Below are positions 1 through 10,088 of a DNA stretch of 64,000 bases, piece by piece. The stretch is from Mycolicibacterium flavescens (GTDB taxonomy: Bacteria; Actinomycetota; Actinomycetes; Mycobacteriales; Mycobacteriaceae): contig NZ_MIHA01000001.1 of NCBI RefSeq assembly GCF_001722335.1, positions 448,409 through 512,408 on the forward strand, written 5' to 3'. The translations under genes and the position numbers were made by a program. Within the stretch, counting starts at the first letter, position 1. Every line of letters starts with the position of its first letter. The notes beneath the pieces were generated by a model. That model was not told the DNA's origin and searched no databases. It saw nothing but the letters and a program-made list of their open reading frames with translations.

Positions 1-724
1 ATTCCACGACCGGGGCGTTGGCCAACAGGGCATCCTCGACCTCCCGGCGCGCGAAGGCCATCAGCGCCAACGGGATCGGCGGCGGCGCCGGTTGGGCGGG
101 CCCGTCGGCAAGCGGCGCCAGCACCGTCGTCAGCACCGTGGACAGCAGGGTGGCAGTCGTGCTGACCGGCGCCGGGTCGGGTTCGTCCTTCAGCGCGACG
201 GTGTCCTGCGACGGCGCGGGCGGGTCGGGTTGCTGCACAACAGGTTCGGCGGCGGGTTCGGCGATCTCGACGACGGCGGGGGCGGGCTCTTCGGTGCTCG
301 CTGCCGGGGCGACCGGTTCGGCCCGGGTGAAATCGTCGGCCGTCTCGGTGTTGTCGACCGGGTTCTGGTCGGCGCGTTTCGAAGCCGGCGGTTCCTCGGG
401 TTCGTCGTCGACTTCCTCTTCTTCCGCGTCCTCTTCCCGGTCGTCCTCGTCGTGCTGCGCACCCCCGGTCGACACGACGACGCCGACCGGCGCCGACCGG
501 ACGTCGTCGGCCTCGTCCGGTTCGGGATCGGGCGTCGACGGTTCGGCCGGTTCGTCGCCGGATTGTTGTTCTGGCGAACTGGCCGGCGCGCTGGCCGGTG
601 AGTCCGCTGCGGCGTCTTCGGTTTGCGCCCAGGCGATTCCGCCGCCGTTCAGTGCGGCCGCCCCAACCCCCAATGCGACGGCCAGAACACCGATCCGGCC
701 GACGTACGTGACAGCTCTGTCCAT
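1..724 (-). CDS. Secreted acidic/proline-rich protein, N-terminal part (truncated by window edge)
   Basis: The reading frame enters from the window edge and starts at ATG 724. About 241 codons are visible. Residues 1-34 form a signal peptide (VTYVGRIGVLAVALGVGAAA core, likely cleavage after AWA). Residues 35-175 are low complexity, rich in Glu, Asp, Pro, Ser and Ala, and the segment then turns into LLSTVLTTVLAPLA followed by PAPPPIPLALMAFARRE. In my knowledge that junction is common at the front of large exported mycobacterial proteins whose C-terminal domain (Ig-like, beta-propeller or hydrolase) comes later. The functional domain lies outside the window, so no role can be assigned. The high GC of this stretch creates long spurious open frames on the opposite strand. 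Confidence 0.75.
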   Translation of the reverse strand, partial: MDRAVTYVGRIGVLAVALGVGAAALNGGGIAWAQTEDAAADSPASAPASSPEQQSGDEPAEPSTPDPEPDEADDVRSAPVGVVVSTGGAQHDEDDREEDAEEEEVDDEPEEPPASKRADQNPVDNTETADDFTRAEPVAPAASTEEPAPAVVEIAEPAAEPVVQQPDPPAPSQDTVALKDEPDPAPVSTTATLLSTVLTTVLAPLADGPAQPAPPPIPLALMAFARREVEDALLANAPVVE

Positions 725-779
725 GCCACGGTCATATCAGATTGTTTGCCGGAACTCCGACTGTTTGCCCGGATTGACG

Positions 780-1637
780 TCAGCGACCGTGGGTGGCGAA
801 GAACTGCCCGGTGGCGTGTGAGGCGTCGAACGGGCTGAGAAATCCGCCGGGCCACACATGCCCGCCGCCGTCGATCTGGACGAAGACCACCTCGGTTCCG
901 CCGGCACATCCCGCTGCCGACAACCGGCGCACCGGACCTATGACCTCTTCGACGGGCGGCGGGCACCCGTTCACCTCGCGCCACCGCTGCGCCATGGCCG
1001 CCGGGCCGAGGATCGTGCTCGGGCCGCCGCGCCCCACCATCGGCCCGCCGCCGAACGGCACCACCGGATCTGCGGTGCCGTTCACCTCGAGGACGGACAC
1101 TGCCTGCGACGGGGCGCACGGCAGCGTCGAGGTGAATGACGCGGCCACCGGCGCGATCGCGGCGAAGACATCGGCGCGCTGACAGCCCAGGCGCGACGCC
1201 ATGAACCCGCCCGCCGACGTGCCGGTCGCGAAGACCCTGCCGGGTTCGATGTCGTGCTCCTGCCGCAGGCGGTCCACGAGCGCGACGATGAAGCCGACGT
1301 CGTCGACGCCCTGGCGGTCCGGAACCGAGGCACCCCGGCCGTCGGCCCAGCTCATGTCCACACCGTCGGGATAGGCGACGACGAACCGGTGCTGGTCGGC
1401 GATCGCGTCGTAGTTCGTCGCTTCGGACTGTGCGACGCCGGTCATTCCGGCGCCGTGCAGGTTGACGACCAGACCGGCGGGGTCGTCCGGGCCCGGCGGC
1501 GTGTGCACCTGATACGTGCGGTTCAGACCGCCGACGGTCAACGCGCCCGCCGCGTCGCCGCCGGGGAAGGCCGCGACCGGCGGCGCGGACACGCCCAGAA
1601 ACAGACCGGCCAGCACGGCCGCCCCCCGAAAGATCAC
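780..1637 (-). CDS. Secreted PHB-depolymerase-like esterase (LpqC-type alpha/beta hydrolase)
   Basis: 285 residues. A signal peptide (MIFRGAAVLAGLFLGVSAPP, cleaved near VAA) precedes an alpha/beta-hydrolase fold. The oxyanion region is LVVNLHGAGMTG, the nucleophile elbow GTSAGG lies near residue 139, the acid is in NGTADPVVPF near 190, and the catalytic His in GGGHVWPG near 258. This is the feruloyl esterase/polyhydroxybutyrate depolymerase family; physiological substrates in mycobacteria are unknown. I chose GTG 1637 because GGAGG lies 5 bases upstream; GTG 1643 overlaps that ribosome-binding site, and a longer frame back to 1958 lacks signal-peptide logic. It is an exported hydrolase that probably acts on an ester polymer or cell-surface ester. 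Confidence 0.85.
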   Translation of the reverse strand: MIFRGAAVLAGLFLGVSAPPVAAFPGGDAAGALTVGGLNRTYQVHTPPGPDDPAGLVVNLHGAGMTGVAQSEATNYDAIADQHRFVVAYPDGVDMSWADGRGASVPDRQGVDDVGFIVALVDRLRQEHDIEPGRVFATGTSAGGFMASRLGCQRADVFAAIAPVAASFTSTLPCAPSQAVSVLEVNGTADPVVPFGGGPMVGRGGPSTILGPAAMAQRWREVNGCPPPVEEVIGPVRRLSAAGCAGGTEVVFVQIDGGGHVWPGGFLSPFDASHATGQFFATHGR

Positions 1638-1782
1638 GTTCACCTCCGCGACTCTAGAAGCCGCGTGTCCCCGATCACGCCACAACGCCGACATGCGTTT
1701 GGCCGCTTCGCCGCCGGGTATCACGTGCGCACTCCGGACTCGGTTCACGTTCGACGATGGGACAGCCTTGATCACCTCGCAG

Positions 1783-2274
1783 ATGACGTCCAACCCGGCG
1801 GTCGCCCGCCTGCACCACTGGCCGGCGCCGGCCAGCATGACCCTCACCGGCACCCTGCGCTTCATCGCGGAGCGCGCCGCCGAGGAGGTGGGTGTGTCGT
1901 CGGGCGCCGGTGTCACGCTGTTGACGACGGGCGGGCGCCGCATCACTTCGGTGGCCACCGACGCCGTGGCCGAGCAGCTCAGCGCGTTGCACGACGGTTA
2001 CCACGGAAACCCCGGCAGCACAGCGTGGTTGCGCGGCTCGGCGGCCCTGCGGTGGTCGGACTGGTACCGGCGCGCCACCGAACTCGGGGCGCCCAGCGTG
2101 CTGGTCGCACCGCTGCGCACGCCGCAGCGGGTGTTGGGGGTGCTGATGGTGTACTCGTGCCGACCCGACGCCTACCGCCGCTCGGACGAGGACATGCTCG
2201 ACCACTACGCCGGTGACGCCGCGATCCTGATCGACGAAACCCAGAGCGCGCGAACGCAGTTCGACAGGCGCTGA
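1783..2274 (+). CDS. GAF-domain protein
   Basis: 163 residues from ATG 1783. A single GAF-like sensory domain covers most of the protein: helix TLTGTLRFIAERAAEEVG, a central sheet with TLLTTGGRRI, and the final LGAPSVLVAPLRTPQRVLGV segment typical of GAF folds. No output domain is attached, so it is either a stand-alone ligand sensor or an interaction partner. The start is uncertain: no convincing ribosome-binding site precedes ATG 1783, TTG 1768 has a weak GGGA in front, and the frame stays open to ATG 1693, which would overlap the divergent esterase leader. It converges on the permease gene with a 6-base gap. Confidence 0.7.
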   Translation: MTSNPAVARLHHWPAPASMTLTGTLRFIAERAAEEVGVSSGAGVTLLTTGGRRITSVATDAVAEQLSALHDGYHGNPGSTAWLRGSAALRWSDWYRRATELGAPSVLVAPLRTPQRVLGVLMVYSCRPDAYRRSDEDMLDHYAGDAAILIDETQSARTQFDRR

Positions 2275-2280
2275 GCCGGT

Positions 2281-3618
2281 TCAGTCCGTCTGGTGGCGGG
2301 TCGCCGCGCGGGCAACCAGGTACAGCACTGCGCCGACGGCCAGCAGGATCGCGGCGAACAACCACACCTTGGCGGTCTGCTGGGTCAGCAGCAGCACACA
2401 CGACGCCACACCGAGCACCGGCACCGCGGTCCACACCCGGAAGTGCGGATGGTCGACGTGGTCGCGGCGCAGGACCAGCACCGCGACGTTGGTCGAGATG
2501 AACACGAACAACAGCAGCAGCACGACGGTCTCGGCGAGCGTCGACAACTCGCCGACCAGGCTGAGCCCCATCGCCACCACCGTCGTGGCCACGATCGCCG
2601 CCCACGGCGTACGCCGTCCGGGCAGGACGCGTCCGAGCACCGAGGGCAGCAGGTTGTGCTCGGCCATTCCGTAGGTCAGCCGGCTCGCCATGATCATGGT
2701 CAGCAGCGCGCCGTTGGCGACCGCGACCAGGGCGATCGCGCTGAACAGCCAGTCGGGCACCCCGACACCGGTGGCCGCCACCACGTCGAGCAGCGGACCC
2801 GACGACTGGGTCAGCTCCTCGGGGGGCAGTGCGATCGCGCTTGCCAGGCCGACGAGGGCGTAGATCACCCCGGCGGTGATCAGCGCGCCGAACAGCGCGG
2901 TCGGATACACCTTGCTGGGGTTGCGGATCTCCTCGGCGACGTTGGCCGAGGTCTCGAAGCCGACGAACGAGTAGTACGCCACGATCGCCCCGGCCAGGAT
3001 GGCCAGCGCCGGGGTCGCGCCGTCGGGGAATTCGGTGACGCGACTTACCTCGCCGCGGCCCGCACCGACCATCATCGCCACCGAGATGATCACGATCAGC
3101 AGACCCGTCAGCTCGATGACGGTCATCACCACGTTGCTCTTGACCGATTCGCTGATCCCGCGGGCGTTGAGGCAGGCGATCAGCGCCAGGAAGACCACCG
3201 CGGCGGGCACCGCCGGCACGTCGATGAAGGTCGTCAGGTAGTCGCCGGCGAACGCCAGCGACAGCCCGGCCGCGCTGGTGACGCCGGCGGCCAACATGCA
3301 GAAGCCCACGAGGAACGACACGACCGGCCGCCCGAACGCGCGCTCCGCGAAGACGGCCGCGCCGCCGGCGCGCGGATACTTGGTCACCAGTTCGGCGTAC
3401 GAGCCCGCGGTGAGCAACGCCAGGAACAGCGCCACCAGCAGCGGCGCCCACAGCGCCCCGCCCACATCCCCGGCCAGCACGCCCATCAGCGCATAGATCC
3501 CGGCGCCGAGCACGTCGCCGAGGATGAACAGGAACAGCAGCGGACCGGTGATCTTGCGTTTGAGCTTGTCCTCGTTGACCGGGGTGTCGCTGTCGCTGGC
3601 TTTCGCCGCAGATGTCAT
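2281..3618 (-). CDS. APC-superfamily amino acid permease
   Basis: 445 residues with about 12 hydrophobic segments. The first helix carries the APC substrate/Na-site signature GDVLGAGIYALMG near residues 33-45, followed by YAELVTKYPRAGG. The N-terminal 25 residues are polar and cytoplasmic. The family imports amino acids or polyamines by proton coupling across the inner membrane; the specific substrate cannot be read from sequence. It starts at ATG 3618 and is transcribed away from the DUF4185 gene, with about 170 bases of shared upstream DNA. It is a single gene, convergent with the GAF protein. Confidence 0.9.
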   Translation of the reverse strand: MTSAAKASDSDTPVNEDKLKRKITGPLLFLFILGDVLGAGIYALMGVLAGDVGGALWAPLLVALFLALLTAGSYAELVTKYPRAGGAAVFAERAFGRPVVSFLVGFCMLAAGVTSAAGLSLAFAGDYLTTFIDVPAVPAAVVFLALIACLNARGISESVKSNVVMTVIELTGLLIVIISVAMMVGAGRGEVSRVTEFPDGATPALAILAGAIVAYYSFVGFETSANVAEEIRNPSKVYPTALFGALITAGVIYALVGLASAIALPPEELTQSSGPLLDVVAATGVGVPDWLFSAIALVAVANGALLTMIMASRLTYGMAEHNLLPSVLGRVLPGRRTPWAAIVATTVVAMGLSLVGELSTLAETVVLLLLFVFISTNVAVLVLRRDHVDHPHFRVWTAVPVLGVASCVLLLTQQTAKVWLFAAILLAVGAVLYLVARAATRHQTD

Positions 3619-3792
3619 GTACCTGCAGATACCCGGCGGGCTGAGCGGGAAACGACCGCTGTGCGGGGTTGCGACACGGTCACGGATGCATACCTATCCG
3701 CACACCAAGATCACTTTCGCCACAGCGGTCACTAACGTCACTTGCGCCCTATCGCTGACGTCGCCGCGACGTCCGCCGCGGAAAGGTGTGAC

Positions 3793-5178
3793 ATGGCGCC
3801 GCGCTCCCCTCTCCTGCCGCTCTCGGTGGCCACCGTGATCGGCCTGGGCATCGCGTTCGGGGTGGCGCCGGATGCGCTCGCCGAACCCTGCACGGGCGCG
3901 GCCGCGGCCGCGCAACCACCCGCGGCGCCCAACGCCGGTGCGACACCGGCGCTGCCGGGCGGTCCGCCGGTCGGGCACCGGCCGCGCGGCACCAACGACG
4001 GCGCCCCACTGCCGCCGCTGGGCCAACTCCCCCGCTCGGCCCAGATGCAGCAGCAGGCGGCGGTCGTACCGGCCCCTGCGCCGGTCGATGCCACCGCCCG
4101 TCAGGTCGCTGCGCCCGACCCGCCACCGCCGCCCGCCCCGCCGGGCACCTCGCTGGTGGGTTGGGTGACCGGACCGGAGAGCCCCAACGACACCATCGGG
4201 CGGTTCGCGATCACCGGCACCGACCTCGGGATCATGTGGGACAACGGCGATCCCGCCAACCGGCAGGTGCTGATGGCGTTCGGCGACACCTACGGCTACT
4301 GCGGTGTGCGCGGGCAGCAGTGGCGGTACAACACACTGTTCCGCACCCAGGACGGGGCGCTGTCGAAGACCGTCGCGGTGCCCGACGGCACGGTGGGCAA
4401 CCGGTACTCGGGGTCCCCGCTGTGGGCGCCGGGGCTGTCCAAGCAGATCATCAACACCACCAAGTGGGCGTCGACCGAGAAGGGCATCATCCCGACCGCG
4501 GGCATCGCGGTGGGCGGTAATCAGTACGTCAACTTCATGTCGATCAAGAGCTGGGACAGCGACGGTCGCTGGACGACGAACTACTCGGCGATCGCGGTCT
4601 CACCGGACAACGGCGAGCACTGGGGCGTCTACCCCGGCTCGGTGCGCACCCCGCACGACGGCAGCATCGAGGGCGCCCGGCACATCCCGGGCAACCAGAA
4701 CTTCCAGCAGGGCGCGTTCCTCAAACCCGGGCCCGGCGACTCGTACCTGTACTCCTTCGGCACCCCCGCGGGGCGGGGCGGTGCGGTGTACGTGTCGCGG
4801 GTGCCCGCCGACGGAGTGGCTGACCTGGGCCGGTACGAGTACTGGAGTACCGACCGGAATGCTTGGGTGCCAAGAGATCCTGGTGCCGCCACCGTCGTGA
4901 TCCCGGGTCCGGTCGGTGAGATGACCGCACAGTTCAACACCTATCTCGACCAGTACCTGGTGATGTACTGCAACGGCGCCAACGACGTGGTCATCAGGAC
5001 CGCGCCCGCGCCGCAGGGGCCCTGGAGCCCCGAACGGTTGCTGGTGAGGTCAACCGAGATCCCCGGCGGCATCTACGCGCCGTTCCTGCATCCGTGGTCG
5101 ACGGGCAAGGAGCTGTACTTCAACCTGTCGTTGTGGTCGGCCTACAACGTGATGCTGATGCGTACGGTCCTGCCGTGA
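3793..5178 (+). CDS. Secreted DUF4185-domain protein
   Basis: 461 residues. A signal peptide (MAPRSPLLPLSVATVIGLGI to about residue 34, cleavage near ALA) is followed by a Pro/Ala-rich linker to about residue 115 and then a beta-rich DUF4185 domain to the C-terminus. Recognisable elements are GTDLGIMWDNGD, FGDTYG, RYNTLFRTQDG, GIYAPFLHPW and ELYFNLSLW. Such domains resemble five-bladed beta-propeller glycoside hydrolases, but the activity in mycobacteria is not established. Start ATG 3793 has AAAGG 6 bases upstream and gives a proper signal peptide; an earlier in-frame ATG (3742) would put a polar extension before it. Exported, function unknown. Confidence 0.85.
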   Translation: MAPRSPLLPLSVATVIGLGIAFGVAPDALAEPCTGAAAAAQPPAAPNAGATPALPGGPPVGHRPRGTNDGAPLPPLGQLPRSAQMQQQAAVVPAPAPVDATARQVAAPDPPPPPAPPGTSLVGWVTGPESPNDTIGRFAITGTDLGIMWDNGDPANRQVLMAFGDTYGYCGVRGQQWRYNTLFRTQDGALSKTVAVPDGTVGNRYSGSPLWAPGLSKQIINTTKWASTEKGIIPTAGIAVGGNQYVNFMSIKSWDSDGRWTTNYSAIAVSPDNGEHWGVYPGSVRTPHDGSIEGARHIPGNQNFQQGAFLKPGPGDSYLYSFGTPAGRGGAVYVSRVPADGVADLGRYEYWSTDRNAWVPRDPGAATVVIPGPVGEMTAQFNTYLDQYLVMYCNGANDVVIRTAPAPQGPWSPERLLVRSTEIPGGIYAPFLHPWSTGKELYFNLSLWSAYNVMLMRTVLP

Positions 5179-5182
5179 TCTC

Positions 5183-5488
5183 TCAGTCCCCGTGCGCGGC
5201 TTGCACGTCGGCCACCTGAGTCAGCCCGCTCACGGTCAGCACCGGCATCAGGATCGGGTTCGCGACGATCCGCCTGATCCGGCCGGCATGTTCGAACAGC
5301 GCGTTGATGGCCCCGCTGTCGAGATACTCGATTCCGCTGAAGTCGACCACGACCGCGTCCGAGTCTCGAGCGGCCGCAATGGCTTCGGTGAACGCCTCGA
5401 CGTTGCTCAGGTCGAGTTCACCGGCGACGCGCAGCAGCAGCGTGCCGTCATCCGCGCGGCCGGTGTGCACTTCCACTGAGGTGGCCAT
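5183..5488 (-). CDS. STAS-domain anti-sigma-factor antagonist
   Basis: 101 residues, a single STAS domain. GELDLSNVEAF and VVDFSGIEYLDSGAINAL place the usual phosphorylatable Ser in the DSG turn near residue 58. Such proteins bind RsbW-type kinases when unphosphorylated and release a sigma factor. The start codon ATG 5488 shares its A with the TGA of the large phosphatase/kinase gene (TGATG), so translation is coupled; a GTG one codon earlier is also possible. It is the natural substrate candidate for the RsbW-like domain at the C-terminus and the SpoIIE domain of the preceding protein. Confidence 0.88.
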   Translation of the reverse strand: MATSVEVHTGRADDGTLLLRVAGELDLSNVEAFTEAIAAARDSDAVVVDFSGIEYLDSGAINALFEHAGRIRRIVANPILMPVLTVSGLTQVADVQAAHGD

Positions 5489-8400
5489 CACGCGATCCTG
5501 GCTTGCATGTTGATCGTGGTACCGCCGTCTCCGGGTTCGATCGTGACATCCTGCATCAACGCCCGCATCAGCTCGATCCCCCGGCCTCGGTGCGCTGCCG
5601 GGTCGAAGTGCGGCGGCTTCCAGACCCCGGTGTCGACGACCGCCACGTGCAACCGGTCGGCCAGCACGGTGGCTCGCAGGGACACGGTGCCGCCGGGGCG
5701 GTCACGGTGCCCGTGTTCGATGGCGTTGGCGAGCGCCTCGCCGACGGCGATCAGCACGTCGAGCGTCTGGGTCGGTGCGACGCCGGCCTTTTTCAGCCAT
5801 CCCCGCAGGGCGCTTCGGGTGGCCGCGAGTTCGCCTGCGTCAGCGGCGAATTCGATTTCCAGAGGTGCGGGTTGGCGGTACAGCATGAGGGCCACGTCGT
5901 CCTGATATCCGTAGGTCGGGGTCAACTGCGTCATGATCTGGTCGGCCAGGTCGTCGAGCGCCACGCCGCGATGGTCGAGCAGCACCTCGGACACCCGGCC
6001 GATCCCGGTGTCGAGTGACTCGCGCCGACGCTCGACCAGACCGTCGGTGTAGAGCAGCAGCGTCGCCCGCGGCGGTATCACGTCGCGGCTCTCGGGCCGG
6101 ACGTGGTCATACGGCAACCCGAGCGGGGTCACCGAGGCGTCGTCGAGGAGCCGGATGACGCCGTCCGGGGACACCAGCACCGGCGGCGGATGGCCCGCGC
6201 TCGAGTACAGGAGTTCACCGCTCTGCGGGTCGAGCACCGCGCAGAACGCCGTCGTGCACCGCGCGCCCGGCAGCCGGGCGGCGAACCGGTCCAGCGCCGA
6301 CAGCGCAGCCGCCGGGCTGGGATGCTCGAGAAGCAGTGCGCGGCAGGCACTTCGGAGCTGGCCCATCACCGTCGCGGCGGGTAGCCCGTGGCCCACGCAG
6401 TCACCGACGATCAGCGCGATCCGGCCGTCGTCGAGGTCGACGACGTCGTACCAGTCCCCGCCGACCTGAAGCGGGCGGGTCGCGGGTTGGTATCGCACCG
6501 CGAACCCGCTGGACACCGTCGGGCCGAGGATCGCGTGCTGCAACGCCAGCGCGGTCTCACGCTGCTGGTCGAGCTGATGCACCCGTTGCAGCCCCTGCCC
6601 GAGCCGGCCGGCCAGCACCGTCAGCAGCGTGTGGTCCTCGGGCGTGAACGGGCGCCGCTCGGCCAGTTCGAGGTGCAGCACCAGCACCCCCTGCGGATGC
6701 TGCAGCGCGATGTGGGCCGTGCCCGGCCTGGTCTCGGCGACGAGCGAGTCGGCGGTGCGCAGCGCGAGGATCTCCCGCTGTGCCTGTGCGGGCAGTTCGT
6801 GCCACCGGACCGGTTTACCGGAGGACACGAAATCGATCGGCTCGCCGACGTCCTCGACGTCGGCAGACGGGAACGTCACCGCCAGTACCCGGTGGGCCCA
6901 CCACACCGCGCGCAGCTCCTCGGCGGCCGCGCGGACCGCGTCGCGAAGGCTGTCCGCCTGGGCGAGTTGCTGGTTCAGCGCGGCCAGCGCGGTCTCACGC
7001 TGCACGGTGTAGTGCTCGGCGGTGACGTCGCGGAAGGTGCCGACGAGCACCTTGCGTCCGGTGTCGATCTCCTCGATCCGGTTGAACGCGATGGTGATCC
7101 ACAGCCGGTGCCCGTCGCGGTGGGTGACCGGCATCGTGTGACGCCCCTGCGGTTCGCTCAGCATCCGGTCGAACGCGTCGCGGGCCTGCCGGTGCGCCTC
7201 GGGATCGTTGTCGGCGGCCGGCCACCACGGATGCTCCGGTAGGTAGGGCAGCCCGTCGACCCCGAACCCGAGGATCTCGGTGAACGCCGCGTTGATCTCG
7301 ATCACCGCGCCGTCCTCGTCGCAGACGAAGAACGCCTCCTGCAGCGAGTCGATCAGCGCGGTGCGCCACCGGGCATGGTGGTTGCGCAGCCGGGCCAGCT
7401 TGACGTTGGTACGGACCCGGGCCAGCAGTTCGGCGGCGGCGAAGGGTTTGACCAGGTAGTCGTCGGCACCGGCCTGCAGACCGTCGATTGCGGCCTCCTG
7501 CCCGGCGCGCGCGGACAGCAGCAGCACGGGCACGGCGGCGGTGCGCGGATCGGCCCGCAGCGCGGCGACGAGTTGCAGCCCGTCCAGCCGCGGCATCATC
7601 ACGTCGCTGACCACCATGTCGGGCGTGCCGGCGCGGATCGCGTCCAGCGCGCTCTGCCCGTCGGTCACCGCGTCGACGAGGTAGCCGTCGTTGCGCAGCA
7701 GCCGAGCCACGTAGTCGCGCATGTCGGCGTTGTCGTCGGCGATGAGCACCCGCGGTGTGGCGCCGATACCGGGCGCCGAGGACATCACCGGCTCCGACGC
7801 GGGCGGCGGGTCGGCCCCGTCGCGGTGCTCGGGTAACCAGCGCAACGCTTCCTGCAGATACGCTTCGGCACCCGCGGTCGTCGCGCGGGGATCGGACGCA
7901 GACCCGATCGCGTCGGCGGGCAGATGCGCGCTGCCGATCGGCAGCCGGATGGTGAATGTGGTGCCCGCACCCTCGGTGCTGTCGACGTCGATACTGCCGC
8001 TGTGCAGTTCGATGAGTTCCTTGACCAGCGCGAGGCCGATACCGCTGCCCTCGTTGGAGCGGGCCCGCACGTTGTCGATGCGGTGGAACCGCTCGAACAG
8101 CCGTGGCTTCTCCGCCGCGGCCACCCCGATTCCGGTGTCGCCGACGGTGACCACGGCGTCCGCACCGTCGCGGCGCACACTGATCGAGATCTCGCCCTCG
8201 AAGGTGAACTTCAGCGCGTTCGACAGCAGGTTGAAGACCACCTTCTCCCACATGTCCCGGTCGAGGTAGACCACCTCATCCAGTTCGGGGCAGTCGACGG
8301 TGAACACCAGCCCGGCCCGTTCGATCGCCGAGCGGAAGACGCTGGCTAGCTCGGCGGTGACCGCACCGAGGTCGACCGGTACGTACCGCGCCCGCATCCG

Positions 8401-9642
8401 GCCCGCCTCGATGCGGGAGAAGTCGAGCAACGTGTTGACCAGCTTGGCCAGCCGTAACCCGTTGCGCCAGACGATGTCCAGTTCACCGCGGGTGGCGTCG
8501 TCGAAATCGGCACCGCGGGTGCGTAGTTCGGCGACGGGGTCGAGGATCAACGTCAGCGGGGTGCGGAACTCGTGGCTGATGTTGGAGAAGAACGTCGTCT
8601 TGGCCCGGTCGAGTTCGGCCAGTTCCTCGGCCCGCTGCTGCTGCGCCTGGTAGTTGCGCGCGCTGCCGACGCCCGCGGCGATGTGTCCGGCGACGAGCGT
8701 GACGAAGCCGCGATACGCCTCGTCGAGTGGTCGGTACCGGTTCAACGCGGCGACCAGCAGTCCGCTCGGCGAACCGCCCTGCTGCAGCAGCGGCACCACC
8801 AGCGCCTGGGTGGGCGGAAGATCCCAGGCACCGGACGGCAGATCCCCGTGGCGGTCCGGGTCGAGTTCGACGACCGTCACCTCACCGCGCACCGCGGGGC
8901 TCATCGGCCACACCCCCGAGTCGTCGCCCGGCAGGTGTGGCGGCGCAATGCGGTGTCCGGCAACGACACCGGTCGAGCCGGCCAACCGCGCACCGCCGTC
9001 GTCGTCGAACAGATAGGTCAGCGTGAAGGGCAGGTCGCGCGTGTTGTTGCCGAGTTGACGGTCGGCGTAGGCGAGGATCTCCGCCTCGGTGCGCACCACG
9101 CTGGGGTCCGACCCCAGATCGCGCAGCGTCGTCATCTGGCGCTCGCTGATCACCTTCTGGGTGTCCTCGCTGACCACGCAGAGCATGCCGACGACCGCGC
9201 CGCCGTCGTCGCGCAGCGGGCTGTAGGAGAAAGTGTGGTAGGTCTCCTCCTGGTAACCGGACCGCTCGAGGAACAGCAGCAGCGCCGAGTCCCAGGTGGC
9301 CTCGCCGGTGGAGAGCACCCGGTCGATGCGCGGTCCGATGTCGGGCCAGATCTCGGCCCACACCTCGCGGGCCGGCCGCCCGAGCGCCCACGGGTACTTT
9401 CGGCCCAGCGTGTCGCGACGGTAGGCGGCGTTGCAGAAGAAGGTCAGTTCCGGACCCCACGCCATCCACATCGGGAACCGCGACGACAGCAGGATGCTGA
9501 CCGCGGTGCGCAGGCTCTGCGGCCAGCCCCGCACCTCACCCAGCGGGGTGGTCTCCCACGGCACGTCGGCCAGGTCGGCACCGACGTGGGGGTCGGCGCT
9601 GAAGAGCGCGGGGACGGGCGGACGCCCCTTCGGCGCGCTCAC
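5488..9642 (-). CDS. Hybrid histidine kinase / receiver / SpoIIE phosphatase / RsbW-like kinase fusion
   Basis: 1384 residues, very long for this class. Domains in order: PAS-like sensor about 30-165; GAF about 180-335; HisKA with SHEFRTPL near 357; HATPase_c with [14 protein letters not shown] and GSGIGLAL to about 575; receiver about 630-745 with acidic pair DDN, phospho-acceptor in VVSDVMMP near 680 and Lys in LVKPF; PAS about 760-880; GAF about 890-1035; PP2C/SpoIIE about 1050-1245 with GGDWYD, GDCVGHG and YTDGLVER; and an RsbW-like ATPase about 1260-1384 with [11 protein letters not shown] and DTG. All catalytic motifs look intact. It starts at GTG 9642 in a GTGA overlap with the upstream STAS gene and ends in an overlap with the downstream one. 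Inferred role: integrate phosphorelay and sensory input to set the phosphorylation state of the two STAS proteins and so a SigF/SigB-like sigma factor. Confidence 0.93.
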   Translation of the reverse strand: MSAPKGRPPVPALFSADPHVGADLADVPWETTPLGEVRGWPQSLRTAVSILLSSRFPMWMAWGPELTFFCNAAYRRDTLGRKYPWALGRPAREVWAEIWPDIGPRIDRVLSTGEATWDSALLLFLERSGYQEETYHTFSYSPLRDDGGAVVGMLCVVSEDTQKVISERQMTTLRDLGSDPSVVRTEAEILAYADRQLGNNTRDLPFTLTYLFDDDGGARLAGSTGVVAGHRIAPPHLPGDDSGVWPMSPAVRGEVTVVELDPDRHGDLPSGAWDLPPTQALVVPLLQQGGSPSGLLVAALNRYRPLDEAYRGFVTLVAGHIAAGVGSARNYQAQQQRAEELAELDRAKTTFFSNISHEFRTPLTLILDPVAELRTRGADFDDATRGELDIVWRNGLRLAKLVNTLLDFSRIEAGRMRARYVPVDLGAVTAELASVFRSAIERAGLVFTVDCPELDEVVYLDRDMWEKVVFNLLSNALKFTFEGEISISVRRDGADAVVTVGDTGIGVAAAEKPRLFERFHRIDNVRARSNEGSGIGLALVKELIELHSGSIDVDSTEGAGTTFTIRLPIGSAHLPADAIGSASDPRATTAGAEAYLQEALRWLPEHRDGADPPPASEPVMSSAPGIGATPRVLIADDNADMRDYVARLLRNDGYLVDAVTDGQSALDAIRAGTPDMVVSDVMMPRLDGLQLVAALRADPRTAAVPVLLLSARAGQEAAIDGLQAGADDYLVKPFAAAELLARVRTNVKLARLRNHHARWRTALIDSLQEAFFVCDEDGAVIEINAAFTEILGFGVDGLPYLPEHPWWPAADNDPEAHRQARDAFDRMLSEPQGRHTMPVTHRDGHRLWITIAFNRIEEIDTGRKVLVGTFRDVTAEHYTVQRETALAALNQQLAQADSLRDAVRAAAEELRAVWWAHRVLAVTFPSADVEDVGEPIDFVSSGKPVRWHELPAQAQREILALRTADSLVAETRPGTAHIALQHPQGVLVLHLELAERRPFTPEDHTLLTVLAGRLGQGLQRVHQLDQQRETALALQHAILGPTVSSGFAVRYQPATRPLQVGGDWYDVVDLDDGRIALIVGDCVGHGLPAATVMGQLRSACRALLLEHPSPAAALSALDRFAARLPGARCTTAFCAVLDPQSGELLYSSAGHPPPVLVSPDGVIRLLDDASVTPLGLPYDHVRPESRDVIPPRATLLLYTDGLVERRRESLDTGIGRVSEVLLDHRGVALDDLADQIMTQLTPTYGYQDDVALMLYRQPAPLEIEFAADAGELAATRSALRGWLKKAGVAPTQTLDVLIAVGEALANAIEHGHRDRPGGTVSLRATVLADRLHVAVVDTGVWKPPHFDPAAHRGRGIELMRALMQDVTIEPGDGGTTINMQARIA

Positions 9643-9989
9643 CCGTCCACCGCGTCGGCCACCGACTTGTAAGGGCGAAGCACTTTGTCGAGGCGGGTCA
9701 CCTCCAACGGCCGCACCACTTCGGGGCCGGTGGCCACCACCCGCACCGAAACGCCCGCTGCAGAACCCTTCTCGTAGCAGTCGAGGACGGCGTTCAGCCC
9801 CGCACTACCGAAGTAGGTGACCGCGCCGAGGTCGACGACCAGCAGCTTGGCCGGATGCCCGCCCGCGGCCTGCAGAGCCGCATCGAAGTGGGGTTCCAGC
9901 GTCGCCACGGTGCCCGAGTCGATCTCGCCGCCGACCCACACCACCACCGCGGCGTCGCGCACGTCTCGCTTGACCTCTAACAGCGCCAC
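9639..9989 (-). CDS. STAS-domain anti-sigma-factor antagonist (upstream copy)
   Basis: 116 residues, one STAS domain. VWVGGEIDSGTVATL and LVVDLGAVTYFGSAGLNAVL match the family, with the regulatory Ser in YFGSAG near residue 62. It starts at GTG 9989 and overlaps the fusion kinase by 4 bases (GTGA), so both are made from one transcript. It differs clearly from the other STAS protein of the cluster (5183-5488), so the two are not a recent duplication and may answer to different domains of the fusion protein. Confidence 0.87.
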   Translation of the reverse strand: MALLEVKRDVRDAAVVVWVGGEIDSGTVATLEPHFDAALQAAGGHPAKLLVVDLGAVTYFGSAGLNAVLDCYEKGSAAGVSVRVVATGPEVVRPLEVTRLDKVLRPYKSVADAVDG

Positions 9990-10088
9990 TGCCGCTCACC
10001 CGCCGCCACCGGCACAACCGGGCCTTTCGTCATGGATTCTTGATACCCCCACCGGAGCGATTTCAGCCGTGGAATACACGTGCTCTGC

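Noticed and set aside
3640..3715. TGTGCGG/CCGCACA inverted repeat between the permease and DUF4185 genes
   Set aside because: Arms are 7 bases but more than 30 apart and GC-rich, so it is likely to be chance.
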